64,000 nt of DNA from Macrotrachela quadricornifera (taxonomy: Eukaryota > Rotifera > Eurotatoria > Philodinida > Philodinidae), in contig JAJEKB010019994.1 in the NCBI GenBank assembly GCA_022393335.1, forward strand, positions 310,571 to 374,570, written 5' to 3'. The notes beneath the pieces were generated by a model. The model did not search any database. It was not told the origin of the DNA and was given only the letters and a program-made list of their open reading frames with translations. Positions within the stretch are counted from its first letter, which is position 1. Every line of letters begins with the position of its first letter. This document shows positions 1-10,171 of the stretch, piece by piece. Both the position numbers and the translations under genes were made by a program.

Positions 1-279
1 GTGAGTATAATCATTTAGGGCCGTTTCGTGGATAAAGGGTCCCCCCTCCTTTACAGGGGGGAGGGGGCATTGCACCCGCAGTGGTTACACCACTACTGCA
101 GAATGGACAATTGTAGCCTAATAAAACACCTACTATTTAACAAAATGGACGGCAAATCTCGAAGAGGATGTTCATGTAGAGAATGGCTAGATGACATAAC
201 AGAATGGTGTCAGCGCAGTGGGCATTACCTGTTACACCTTGCACAAGATCGGCGAGCATGGAAAAATCTGATTCCGTAA
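1..279 (+). mobile_element. 3' tail of a non-LTR (LINE-like) retrotransposon ORF, fragment
   Basis: The last ~45 codons of an open frame ending at 279 carry a Gly/Arg-rich stretch, then EWLDDITEWCQRSG and LAQDRRAWKNLI. This matches the tail of many LINE reverse transcriptase polyproteins (W-x-D-D-I...W...LAQDR..W). Only the extreme 3' end of the ORF is present. The region before about 60 is not RT-like and resembles the palindromic repeat at 45701-45806. There is no start codon, RT core or endonuclease in the window, so it is a truncated copy or continues to the left. The RT-tail identification rests on a short motif. Confidence 0.5.
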
Positions 280-1250
280 ATGGTTGACTCCAACAGAGGT
301 TTAGCCCAAGACTTTTATGTCAAGCACAAACATAGTAACCAGCTGGACGATTGATTGATCACTGATAAGTTAGCTTAGTGAATATTAAAACATTATGTAA
401 CAACGAAGAAGAATCACTTGAATAAGGTTTCTTGCAAAATTTAAAATTTTTCAAAGAACCAAATGAACTTCTTACTAAAAATAGTGATAAGCGTCACATA
501 AATTCATATTTTACATAATATTTATATTTTTTGCTGACGAAAAGAAAGAAGGAAAGAAAGAAAAAAACCAAAGCTCGTAAAAGGATGAAATAAAACGAAA
601 AAAGTATCCCATGGGGCAGATTATCGCTAAGGCGTGAATAAAAAACTAAAAAAAGATTGGATTTTTTTTTATGACGATATAAGAGCAAAAAACTATGACA
701 CATGAGTATTGTCTCAACTTATCACACCCTATGGGATTTTTATAAATAAAAACTTGTCCCACGCCGTGGGATCAGATTATTCTATAGGATTAGGGACTTT
801 AAAAAGGAGCAATTTGTTTCATTAATGTCATTTTTAAATCAAATAAAATATACTATTTATTATATCGTTACTATCAGGTGACTAAACGGTGGTGCGTCAT
901 TTTTTCATAAAAGAACAAGGTAAGATGAATCATCTTAATCATATAGGCAATAAATACTTTCTATTTATATACAATCTATTAGAAATAGAGAATGATGACG
1001 AAATTTCGCGTAGTACTTCGTATTTCTTAAAGTGTGGATCTAAATTAATCTTTAAAATATTTGAAAAATTTAGATTAATCATGCATATCAGCATATCAGA
1101 TTTTATTGAAGCTCATTAACATCATCTACTGATAAGAATAATGAATGAGATTTATAAAATACGGTTTATGATTAATCATAGAAAACAAATTTTTTTTTTG
1201 TTCAGAAACCATCGACAAATACTGACTAAATATCAATTAAAATAACAAAA
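280..1250. other. Intergenic, no gene recognised
   Basis: AT-rich sequence with A- and T-runs and short open frames that lack recognisable motifs. There is a small inverted repeat around the CCCACGCCGTGGG near 757-770. No RNA gene is seen. The stretch before 1251 would hold the promoter of the CAP gene, but no clear TATA box was identified. Confidence 0.4.
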
Positions 1251-2021
1251 ATGGTTAATACTCTATCTACTTGGACTTTAGTCGGATTAATGACAATATG
1301 TATCTTAATATTGGATAGTGTTACTTACGCTATAGATTGGAATGGAGAGAATTGGGCTACATCATGTGATTTCAAAGACAATAATCTATTTAAAATTCAA
1401 ATTTCAAGAGATCTTTGTGGTGGAAAATGTGATGAAACTTCGGAATGCACTCACTTTGTATGGACTAATAATAATAATGGTACTTGTTGCTTGAAAAAGG
1501 GTGTTGTTTCCAAAAATGATGCCTTCTCAACAAATGATTCAACTGCAGTGTGTGGTTTTAAAAAAGGTTATTTAGAAGCTTCATCGAATCAACTTAGTAA
1601 GGCTGCTAAAAGTAACTTTGAACAACGAACCTTTGAATTAACAAATAAGGCACGTAAAACTGGTCGGTATTGTGGTAGTGATTGGTATCCTGCTACAACA
1701 GAACTTGGATGGAATGATCAATTAGCTAATGCTGCTCGTGGTCACGCCCAAGATATGCTTGCTCAAAACTATTTTGATCATACAAGTAAAGATGGCCGAA
1801 GTCCTTGGGATCGTATTTCAGATGCAGGTTATTCGAGAAATTGTGCTGCTGCCGAAAATATTGCTGGTAATTCAAATCCTGATGCAACAATGAATGGCTG
1901 GCTCAGAAGTTCGGGACACTGCGCCAATATCATGAGCAAGGATCTAAAAGTAATTGGCGTCGGACAAGCTACTGGTGGTCCATATGGTGGTTATTGGGTT
2001 CAAGATTTCGGTCGTTGCTAA
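1251..2021 (+). CDS. Secreted PAN/apple-like + CAP (SCP/YkwD-type) domain protein
   Basis: A 256-residue intronless ORF. Residues about 8-27 form a hydrophobic signal peptide. Residues about 36-103 are Cys-rich (C39, C56, C60, C66, C79, C80, C101), with CTHFVW and TCCLKKG, fitting a PAN/apple-like adhesion module. Residues about 122-256 are a CAP domain: HAQDM (165-169), YFDHTSKDGRSPWDRI, AENIAG (201-206), GHCANIM (222-228), GVGQA and YWVQDFG at the C-terminus. The His/Glu positions typical of the CAP cavity are present. The HTSKDGRSP and GHCANIMS wording is closer to the bacterial-type YkwD branch than to classical animal venom allergen proteins. Family knowledge: extracellular, often lipid-binding or defence-related. 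A possible AATAAA polyadenylation signal lies at about 2083-2088. The role is inferred. Confidence 0.85.
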   Translation: MVNTLSTWTLVGLMTICILILDSVTYAIDWNGENWATSCDFKDNNLFKIQISRDLCGGKCDETSECTHFVWTNNNNGTCCLKKGVVSKNDAFSTNDSTAVCGFKKGYLEASSNQLSKAAKSNFEQRTFELTNKARKTGRYCGSDWYPATTELGWNDQLANAARGHAQDMLAQNYFDHTSKDGRSPWDRISDAGYSRNCAAAENIAGNSNPDATMNGWLRSSGHCANIMSKDLKVIGVGQATGGPYGGYWVQDFGRC

Positions 2022-3026
2022 AACATCTCTATCTTGTTTCATTTTCACAAACATTTGTTTGTACTTTTACTATGTTAAATGAAATAAAACAATGTACATT
2101 GATCGAATTTGCATATTTTTATAATATTCAATATAATCAGTGGCCCAGAATAAATTTTACTGTTTGTGTTTTTAATACTTTTCCTCTATTCTTCGTTTTA
2201 TCGAAATATCCTTTTTTATTAAAAGATAGCACTTTAAATTCTCTACAAAACCATATATGATTAGAATCCAAAAGTGTTTTCAATATATTTGAAAAAAGGC
2301 AAAGACATACAAAATCCTGTAAAAAGTAACGGATTGGGCATAATGAATGACCGCGCTATGTATCAATCTTTTCGTTACTTATTTCGCTCTATATAATATA
2401 CCTTTTTAGTAGAAGATGAATTCGGTATTTTCTTATTTCATAGTTTTATAATTGTTCTTTGTAAATTATAAAGCTTTTCACGCTGTATCTCTTGGTATAT
2501 TTTGTTTTTCCTAATAGAGCGAATTAAGTGTAAAACACGGCCATTCACTATGTATTCTCTGATTTTTTCTTCAACTAGATAAAATTCGTTTTCGATTCTT
2601 TTTGTTGACTAATTTTCTCGTGCATGCTTTGTATAATATAGGAAAAGAGTGAAAAAGTAACGTTGAGCGATTATTCATTTGATCAGAAAAAACTGACTCA
2701 TTGTATAGTGACGTAACGAAGAGAACGAAAAAGCCATTTAGTGCATTTATTAGAAGTTAATCGTCTATAAAAATAAATACTTGGAAATTATTCTCTAAGA
2801 AAACTGAATTGGATTAAATGTACTTTTCTATCATATTACATTGAAATATACATTAATTACTCATTATAGAAAGAGCATGTGTATAAATCGAATATGCCTT
2901 ATTGCATTGCATATTAATCTATTCATTTCTTTTCTCTTCACCTTATCTGACGAACGAAAATTATTGTTTGATTACATGTGTGTATTTTAGTATGATATAT
3001 TATTTTTTAAAAATCGTCAAGAGTTA
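2022..3026. other. Intergenic with a decayed dispersed repeat
   Basis: No gene is recognised. The segment about 2216-2285 (TTATTAAAAGATAGC...ATATATGATTA) resembles 18320-18385. The segment about 2468-2515 (AGCTTTTCACGCTGTATCT then GGTATATTTTGTTTTTCC) resembles the interior of the element at 13343-13748. This suggests a decayed copy of the same non-autonomous family. Confidence 0.35.
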
Positions 3027-4675
3027 ATGACTAAAAAAACTGTAGCTATCATTGGTGCGGGTGTTTCTGGACTTGCAGCAGCAAAAGTCCTTTTAGAGGA
3101 TGGTTTTGATATTACTATTTTTGATCGACAAAAGACAATAGGTGGTATCTGGTCTCCAGATTGGGCATATGCTGATTTGCATACTCAAACAATAGCAGGT
3201 TTAATGGAATTTTCGAATCTACATGATACAAAAGGTAGAAATTTAATTCTTATAATAAAAATATTTGAATATTTCTATTAGCTATGGATTGCGATTCGTG
3301 GGAGCATATTCATAATTATCTTAAAAACTATGCTGATAAATTTCATTTAATTGAACGAATTCAATTTCAAACAGATATTTTATTAATAGATAAAGATGAT
3401 TTGAAAAATCCAAATGTTCCATGGATCGTTAAAGTCGAATCAGCCACTGGGCATTATCAAACATTTGAGTTCGATTTAGTTGTGGTAGCTAGTGGTCTCT
3501 TTTCTACACCAGAAAAGCCGGTATTTCGTGGAGAAAACAAATTTGCTGGATCAATTTTGCATATTACTGATATCAAAAGACAAGAACAACTTGAAAACAA
3601 ACAAGTAGTTGTTCTTGGTGGCGCTAAAAGTGCTGCTGATATGGCTACATTAGCTGCCAAATATGCACATTCTTGTTCTATGGTTTTTCCTCATTCTTAT
3701 TGGGTATTACCGCATAAGATTTTTCATGGTTATATTCCATTAGACTATGCATTTACACGAGCATTCACGAGTTTATTTGATCCGTTTCCCTATGCACCAC
3801 ATAGTGCTTTATTTCATTTTATTCATCGTAATTTTTCATTCATATTCACTAAACTCCGTGAAATTATTTCCAATGTTCTCATTGCTTTATATGCATCAGA
3901 TTTATTTGCAGATGAAAAATTTATACCAAAAGGTACAATAAGAAATGCTGAAAATCTTATGCGTGTAACTAAAGAATTTATTACGCTGATTAAAGAAGGT
4001 CGTATTATAAGAAAATTAACATCTATTGATGAAATTATCGATAATAAAACAATTCGACTTAAATCTGGTGAGATTTTACAAGCAGATTTAATTATTTGTG
4101 CTACTGGTTTTATTGAAAAATTTCCTTTTCTATCTGAAACACTCAATAAATTACTTACTCGAAATAATACAACAGTTACATCAGACGAAGGAGTTGATCT
4201 TGATCTTTATCGTCGAATAATTCCTGTTGGAATACCTAATATTGCTTTTATTGGTTTACCAGCACCTATACATACATGGATGTTTTATGAAGTACAATCT
4301 CATTGGATATCAGATTATTTTCTTAATCGAATTCAATTACCGAGTAAAGAAAAAGATTTGTATGAAGAAATTCAAACAATTCGAAAATTTATTTATGATA
4401 TGTTTAAAAGAAAATCATATTATTTTCAATATTATTGGTTAGAACCGATGGAAATTTATTTACAAGATATGGGTTTAACATTACATAGAACTAATAATTG
4501 GATTCAAGAATATTTTGGTGTTTATGGTCCAAAACGTATTTCAACTTTACATGATGAACGCCAAGCAAAAGCAGAAGGAAGAAGAATAAATATTTGCTAT
4601 CGAAATTTCTATTTTGGTTTTGGACATAATATTCTTCTTCTTTTAATTCTTATATTTATTTGGATTTTCTTCTGA
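3027..4675 (+). CDS. Flavin-containing monooxygenase-like protein, two exons
   Basis: Exon 1 is 3027-3234, a 47-nt GT-AG intron is 3235-3281, and exon 2 is 3282-4675; the spliced product is 533 residues. Near the N-terminus [12 protein letters not shown] is the GxGxxG FAD-binding Rossmann motif, followed by [11 protein letters not shown]. Further on are an FMO-fingerprint-like segment ([16 protein letters not shown]), a second dinucleotide motif ([14 protein letters not shown], with GGAKSA in place of the usual GxGxSG/A) and the CATGF motif. The protein ends in a strongly hydrophobic helix ([13 protein letters not shown]), as in membrane-anchored FMOs. Family role: NADPH- and O2-dependent oxygenation of soft nucleophiles, usually at the ER membrane with the catalytic domain in the cytosol. 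The substrate cannot be deduced. The frame is intact across the splice. Confidence 0.85.
3235..3281 (+). other. 47-nt intron of the FMO-like gene
   Basis: The donor is AAAG|GTAGAA and the acceptor is TTCTATTAG|CTATGG. Splicing joins phase 1 so that the frame at 3284 continues. Without removal the frame stops at 3279-3281. Confidence 0.8.
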
Positions 4676-4902
4676 ATATTTCTATGAAATAACTTATTCA
4701 ATCATATAAATCAGACTAGAACTGGACAATTCAATTCATTTTCGCTGTGAGTTGAGTTCAACTTGAACTTATATCGCATCATAGATGACGTTATGTTAAT
4801 TTTTGATTTTCTAGTTCTAGACTAAACGATTCTTTCGAGAATAAAAATAAAAGAAACGAGAGATCTCTCGACCTGTTCACTTACCCAACGTTACGCGTAA
4901 AA

Positions 4903-5403
4903 TACAAGGTGACCCATAAGTAACGCAAACGAACCATAAAAAATAAAATATCTCTATTAGGACTCGATCAAAGGAGCCCATGTTTTTACTAGTTCAAGAC
5001 GCATGTATAAGCTTTATATTTAGAAAGACCTACCTTGAAAGATCCTCTGTTAGGGTACTCTATTGATTCCAAGAAAAAAATTTAGCTTTTACATATATCC
5101 ACTAATGATGAGATGTCCGGATCAACAAACAATTTCTCGACTCGCAAAAAATATTTGATAAGACAGGTTCTCTCGAAGATCTGCCACGAAGTAGAAGACG
5201 AAGATCAGTCAACAGTTATGATAATATGCGAATTATTTCTCAAACTTTTCTTCTTAGCCCAATTAAATATCACAATGACGAGCAGCACGTCATCTTCATA
5301 TTCCGTATTCTGAAAGATCTCTATTTAATCGAGTCAATAGAGGATCTGTCAATACATGTCTTTCTAAATATAAAGCTTATAAACATTAGGTCCATGTTTA
5401 GAC
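4903..5403. mobile_element. Foldback repeat with Tc1/mariner-like end (degenerate)
   Basis: It starts with CAAGGTGACCCATAAGTAACGC, a mariner-like terminal pattern that is also seen in diverged form at 16604. The segment about 5010-5070 (TATAAGCTTTATATTTAGAAAGAC...GATCCTCTGTTAG) is repeated in inverted orientation at about 5318-5390. Short open frames inside show no transposase motifs. The matching right terminus was not found, so the boundaries are approximate. Confidence 0.45.
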
Positions 5404-5897
5404 CAGTGTTTCCAATGGCAAGTGTACACAGCAGGAGCAAAATGTACTGTACACCTGCTGTTTATCGTGTACATTCTGATACACACTTTGTTCAGAAAAA
5501 CAAAGTGTACATGGTACATCTTGTTAAAAAATTCAGTGTACATTTAAAAAAAAATGATGATGATGATAAAGACAATTGAAATGTTGCTGATATGGTATTT
5601 TCAAGCTATAGATATAGTAAATTTTAATATTTTTTGTGAAAACTTGTTATTGTTTTATTGTGTTGCGAAATTACTCAAATTTATGGAATAGTACATCTTT
5701 ATATAATTTATATGCTTGATATTATTTGATATAATTTATGAACAAAAATAACATTTCATTATTTTTTCTAGATTATAAAAGTTTTTCAGTATACTTTGTA
5801 CACTTTGTTTTTAAAATCAAAGTGTACATATACACTTTACTCTTAGACGCAAAGTGTACAGGTACATTTTTGTTCAACATTTCCATTGGAAACACTG
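5404..5897. mobile_element. hAT-like MITE, 494 bp
   Basis: Perfect 15-bp terminal inverted repeats, CAGTGTTTCCAATGG at 5404-5418 and CCATTGGAAACACTG at 5883-5897, start with CAGTG as hAT ends do. The subterminal DNA is full of inverted GTGTACA / TGTACAC motifs. There is no transposase. The flanking 8-mers do not match, so no target duplication is visible. Class assignment rests on the TIR sequence only. Confidence 0.6.
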
Positions 5898-6639
5898 AAT
5901 TTGAGTGTGTCACGATATTCATTTTTTTTGGATTTACTGACTTCCTTTAAACCATGGAATTTATATATGTGATGGCAAAAGGGCAAAATTTAACTACGCT
6001 AAAATAATTCGTGATTCAGAAGAGTGAGACTTGATTTTCGATTACTTTTCATACCAATACTCATTCACTACAGTGATATTTCATCTCTTTTCGATTGTAA
6101 TAATAAACCAAACTGTCTCGAACAAGTAAATGGTTGAAATTTACTAGTTCCTAGGATATTCTGGATTGCCGACTGGCTGTTCGATTTTGAGCGTAATCTT
6201 CGTGGAACGAACAGCCAAACTCTCTTTAAAAGCATTAGTGACATAACCTGCTTCTATTGCAAAAATTTCACAATGCCGTCGAAACAAAGATCCTAGGTTG
6301 GAAGAAGCAGATCCGTTGCACGCAGAATGGTAGCTTCTGGAGCAGGAAATCGCAGAACAAAGACAAGACTGACAACGAGAGGATCGAACGCGTTGTGCCG
6401 CTTTCAGATCAGCGGAAACTACGGAACAGACTCATAGTCATCCCAGAATGGGACGAACAAGGCGGACTACTTCCAGATTAGCGGAGACGTCAGACCATAG
6501 CCGAGCTCAAAACGATGAACAACGTACCAGATAAGTAGCTCCTAGAACTGTACGTTGCACTGCGCTCAAAAGTGAAGCGTTTCCATACAAACCAGAAAAC
6601 ATCTGTGAGAACTATTCTCAGCTCAACATTGGTAGAAAG

Positions 6640-8500
6640 AACAACGCGTGCTTCCACTGTTCTACTTTCAAATGGTATGGAGAAACTTCTAGCATGCGTT
6701 GCTCCAGTGACAAAGTCAAACTGACACCACTTAACCTTCCTCCAGAGCGTCTTGAGTCGTTAATGTCAGGAACAACGGCACGATGACATCATTTTCTGGA
6801 GAATATCAGAAAATACAACTCATATTTTCAAACGATGTCTTTTGGAGCGACGAACGAAACATGTGAACCGGGCTTCATGCTAACTTTCAAGATACAAGGC
6901 CAAGTTTACTATCGGATGGGTTCTTTGCTACTACTTCCAAATGAAAAACATCGTTTTCTTCAAATTTACTTCATGGGTGACGAACAAAAAGAAGCAAATC
7001 AATGTTGCAATAACATTCCTGGCACAAAAACCGACATCGTCTTAGAACTACAGTAGATGCTTCATCAATACAACAGCTACATTTAAGTCTTCAAAACTAG
7101 TCTCCAAAGGATGCCGTCTGACTCGTACGAGGTGGTCATTAAAGCGGACAAGAAACCAATTGGCGAGCATTCTGGGTGCTTCAATGAACCTGTTACTAAT
7201 GAAGTGTCAATCCTCATTGCAGGGAATGAATTCGATCGACGCGGTCTCGCTTTGGAAAATCAAAACAACCAACTGCAGAGAGCGGCTGAGGTACACATAT
7301 ATCATGATGCTTTACAGTGTCCTCTTATCTTTTCGGACGGAGAAGATGGTTATCATTTCTTTATCCAGTAGATTAACCCGACAGCAAGAATGCTAGTCAA
7401 TAACAAAAAGCTGTCGATCATGAACTTCTATGCATACAAAATGATAACACGAGCTGGAACTATCAATCAGCAGAAACTTAGAGTGGAGCAATATATCCAC
7501 TTAAAAGATGCAGTAGCAAATGATGGCAACGCCGACAGCGTTGGTCAGCTAGTGATTCTACCGTCTACATTCACCGGAAGTCCGCCGCATATGCATGAAT
7601 ACACTCAAGACGCGACGTCATACGTCAGAAACTACGGCAGACCAGATCTATTTGTAACATTCACTTGCAACACTCAATGGGAAGAAATTCAAGTAGAACT
7701 CATGGTTGAACAAGCTCATCATGATGAATACCATGACGAAGGGTCATGCTTTTGGACCAACTCGGTGTTAGATGTACCCGATCGAATGGCAAAAGCGAGG
7801 GTTGCCACACGCATATATCCTAGCATGGTTGAAGGTAAAAGTTACTCCAAATCATATAAATAGAATCATCAGTGCAGACTTGTCCGATCCAGAACGAGAT
7901 CCCTGCCTGTTCAAAATGATAGTCAAGAATATGATTCATGGTCCATGTGTGAGTGTTAATCCTCGATCTTCTTGCATGAAAGATGGCAAATGTACCAAAA
8001 AGTATCCAAGAACGTTCGTCAATGTAACTCAAACTGAGGATGCTGGGTATTCACTAAACAGAAGAAGACGAGTGGAAGATAGTGGCATTAAACCTAACAT
8101 CACACTGAAAATGGAAAGCTCGTCGCGAGAGTTAGCGATCAATGATCAATAGGTTATCCCGTGGTGTCCATTTTTCTCTCGAATCGTCCAAGCTCACATC
8201 AATGTTGAATACTGCAATTTGGTCAAGTCGATCAAATACATCTGCAAGTACGTGAACAAAGGAGATGGTCAGGCTATGTTTGGTTCAAAAAGGAATGGAA
8301 CTGCAATGGATGAAGTGTAACACTACTTAATGGCTAGGTACATTAGTAGCAATGAGGTAGTCTGGGGAATCTGGGACTTCCCAATTTATGAACGTCATCC
8401 GACCGTGATGCATTTGTCAGTACTTCGAGAAAATAGTCAACGCGTTTATTTAATGGAAGATAATATGCATCAACGAATCAATGAGCTACCGAATTATTAC
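6640..8500 (+). pseudogene. Helitron Rep (HUH endonuclease) region, broken
   Basis: The first frame (6640-7863) shows CFHCSTFKWYGE, the SFGATNE...YYRMGSLL region, then LPSTFTGSPPHMHEYTQDA and YGRPDLFVTFTCN, which are hallmark Helitron N-terminal motifs. Stops interrupt this frame near 6783, 7054, 7084 and 7369. At about 7780-7850 the homology moves to a second frame (7772 onward) with KRGLPHAYIL, CMKDGKCTKKYP and, after a TAG at 8150, YCNLVKSIKYICKYVNKG, the segment carrying the Rep Tyr pair. A further TAA lies near 8318-8320, just before the HYLMARYIS segment. The homologous frame is lost shortly after 8490. The protein is non-functional. Confidence 0.8.
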
Positions 8501-9660
8501 ACGATGATCTCACTGCTCATTCCACCTTAAAACTGCCTCTTAACTTGTCACATTCTGAAGCTCCTACTCGCAACATCAGTAAAAGCACAGGGCAGGCCAA
8601 GGTTTTAGAAGAGTGTGTACTGATCGTGTGGGATGAGTTTACAATGTCTCACAAAAATGCCTTGGAGGCTTTGGATCGAATCGTTCAAAATCTTAGGAAC
8701 AATCTAACACTGATGGGTGGAGTAGTTGTCTTTCTTACAGCTGATTTTCATCAAATTTTATCCCGTTATTCCGAGAGGAACTATGGCTGATGAACTCAAA
8801 GCCTGCTTGAAAGCTTCACATCTCTGAAGATATGTGCGAAAACTAGAACTCACAACCAACATGCGAGTGCATTTACAAGGTGATGTATCTGCTGGACGCT
8901 TTGCTCAACAACTGCTCAAGATTGGTGATGGAAAAATACCAGCTGATCGGACTACTGGACTCATCAAACTTCCAGAGAACTTCTGTAATGTAGTGGATTC
9001 ATTAGATATCCTGAAACTCTATGTGTTCCCAAACATCCAAATCCATTTCAACGATCACAAATGGCTTTGCGAACGTACCATTCTGGCTCTTATGAGTGAC
9101 AGCGTGAACGTCATCAACTCACAGATTCAGCAGCAACTGCCTGGAGATGCAACAACCTACAAGTTAGTCGATACGATTGTGAATGTTGATCAAGCAGTTC
9201 ACTATCCAACCGAGTTTTTGAACTCGCTTGAGCCTCTTGGGATGCTGCCACACAAACTAGTGCTCAAATTTGATTCTCCCTTTATGCTTCTGAAGAATCT
9301 GGATGCGTCTCGGTGATGCAATGGCACACGGCTATGCGTCAAAAGATTGATGCTTCATGGTATTGAGCATACCATGATCCCTTCCGATATGTTCTTTGAA
9401 TTTAAACGCTTGCACTTCCCAGTACACCTTCTCTTCACCGTGTCGGTTAATAAAGCTCAAGGGCAGTCTCTTCAAGTTGTTGGTATCAAACTAGAAACTC
9501 CTTGCTTTTCTCATGATCAACTTTACGCGGTTTGCTCAAGAGTTGGGAGTGAAAAGAATTTGTATGTACTTAATCATGATGCAAAAACTAAAAACATGGT
9601 CAATCAAACAGCTTTGGAAAACAAATTGTATTTCAGTTCTACAATCTTTTTCAATATTTT
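8500..9660 (+). pseudogene. PIF1-like helicase region of the Helitron, broken
   Basis: The segment opens at TAHSTLKLPLNLSHSE and continues to LIVWDEFTMSHKNALEALDR (Walker B, DE) and GGVVVFLTADFHQIL. A frame change occurs near 8790, with a TGA near 8824. Then come LTTNMRVHL, and a C-terminal part with FPVHLLFTVSVNKAQGQSL and CFSHDQLYAVCSRVGS, the conserved SF1/PIF1 end motifs. A TGA at 9314-9316 splits the C-terminal part. The Walker A (GxxGxGKS/T) motif is missing because the DNA between the Rep part and this segment was deleted. Normal role: 5'-to-3' DNA unwinding during Helitron transposition. Confidence 0.8.
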
Positions 9661-9688
9661 TTCTTTATGCTCAAGATCAATAAAAGAC

Positions 9689-9718
9689 GTCCCGGGCAAC
9701 GTCGGGTACCTCTGCTAG
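9689..9718 (+). repeat. Helitron 3' terminus: hairpin + CTAG
   Basis: GTCCCGGGCAACGTCGGGTA is followed by CCTCTGCTAG. The GC-rich inverted segment immediately before CTAG is the diagnostic Helitron 3' end. The next base is G rather than the usual T, so the insertion site is atypical or has mutated. Confidence 0.75.
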
Positions 9719-10171
9719 GGGATTCTATATACTTCATCTTTCTATTCAACGAATGTCACACTGCTTCCTTAGGTTCTGCAGTCACATTGTGCCCAATATG
9801 AAATCATAATGTATAGCTTTGTTGTGGCAAGATTTGTTGATCTGATCTTCTATGCTTTATAGCCATCATACATTCAAATGCGTTTCTTTGGACAACAGCA
9901 GTGTAGTGATTTCAATCCTTTGCAGTTGAAAGAATAAAATAAAAAACTATAAAATTCTTTGTTTACGCAAGAAAAACACTTTTTTTGCTTCAGTTGAAAC
10001 TAAATGAATATACACAAATGACTGTTGCACGTCTAAGTGTTTGAAAGCACTTCCACATTGATAAAAATAATAACAAAAAGAAAAAAAATCAAGTCTTTAT
10101 TCATACTACGCATTATATTCATTAAAATAACAGAACGTTCGCATGAAATTCGATCATAAAAAGTCTCGCTC
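9719..10171. other. Intergenic, upstream of the ART/TPR gene
   Basis: No gene or repeat is recognised. The sequence is AT-rich with A-runs, and presumably contains the promoter of the gene starting at 10172. Confidence 0.35.

Larger units (their letters stand above)
6250..9718 (+). mobile_element. Dead autonomous Helitron (RepHel relic)
   Basis: The element contains Helitron Rep (about 6640-8500) and PIF1-like helicase (about 8505-9660) remnants in the same orientation, ending with a GC hairpin and CTAG at 9715-9718. Family knowledge: Helitrons transpose by rolling-circle replication using a HUH endonuclease fused to a helicase, and end in a hairpin plus CTRR. The 5' TC end was not located, so the left boundary is approximate. 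Several stops, two frame changes and an internal deletion mean it cannot make an active protein. Confidence 0.8.

Noticed and set aside
3457..4146. Antisense frames over the FMO-like gene
   Set aside because: Shadows of the coding strand without motifs.
5404..5897. 8-bp target duplication for the hAT-like MITE
   Set aside because: Flanking 8-mers GTTTAGAC and AATTTGAG do not match, so a duplication is not claimed.
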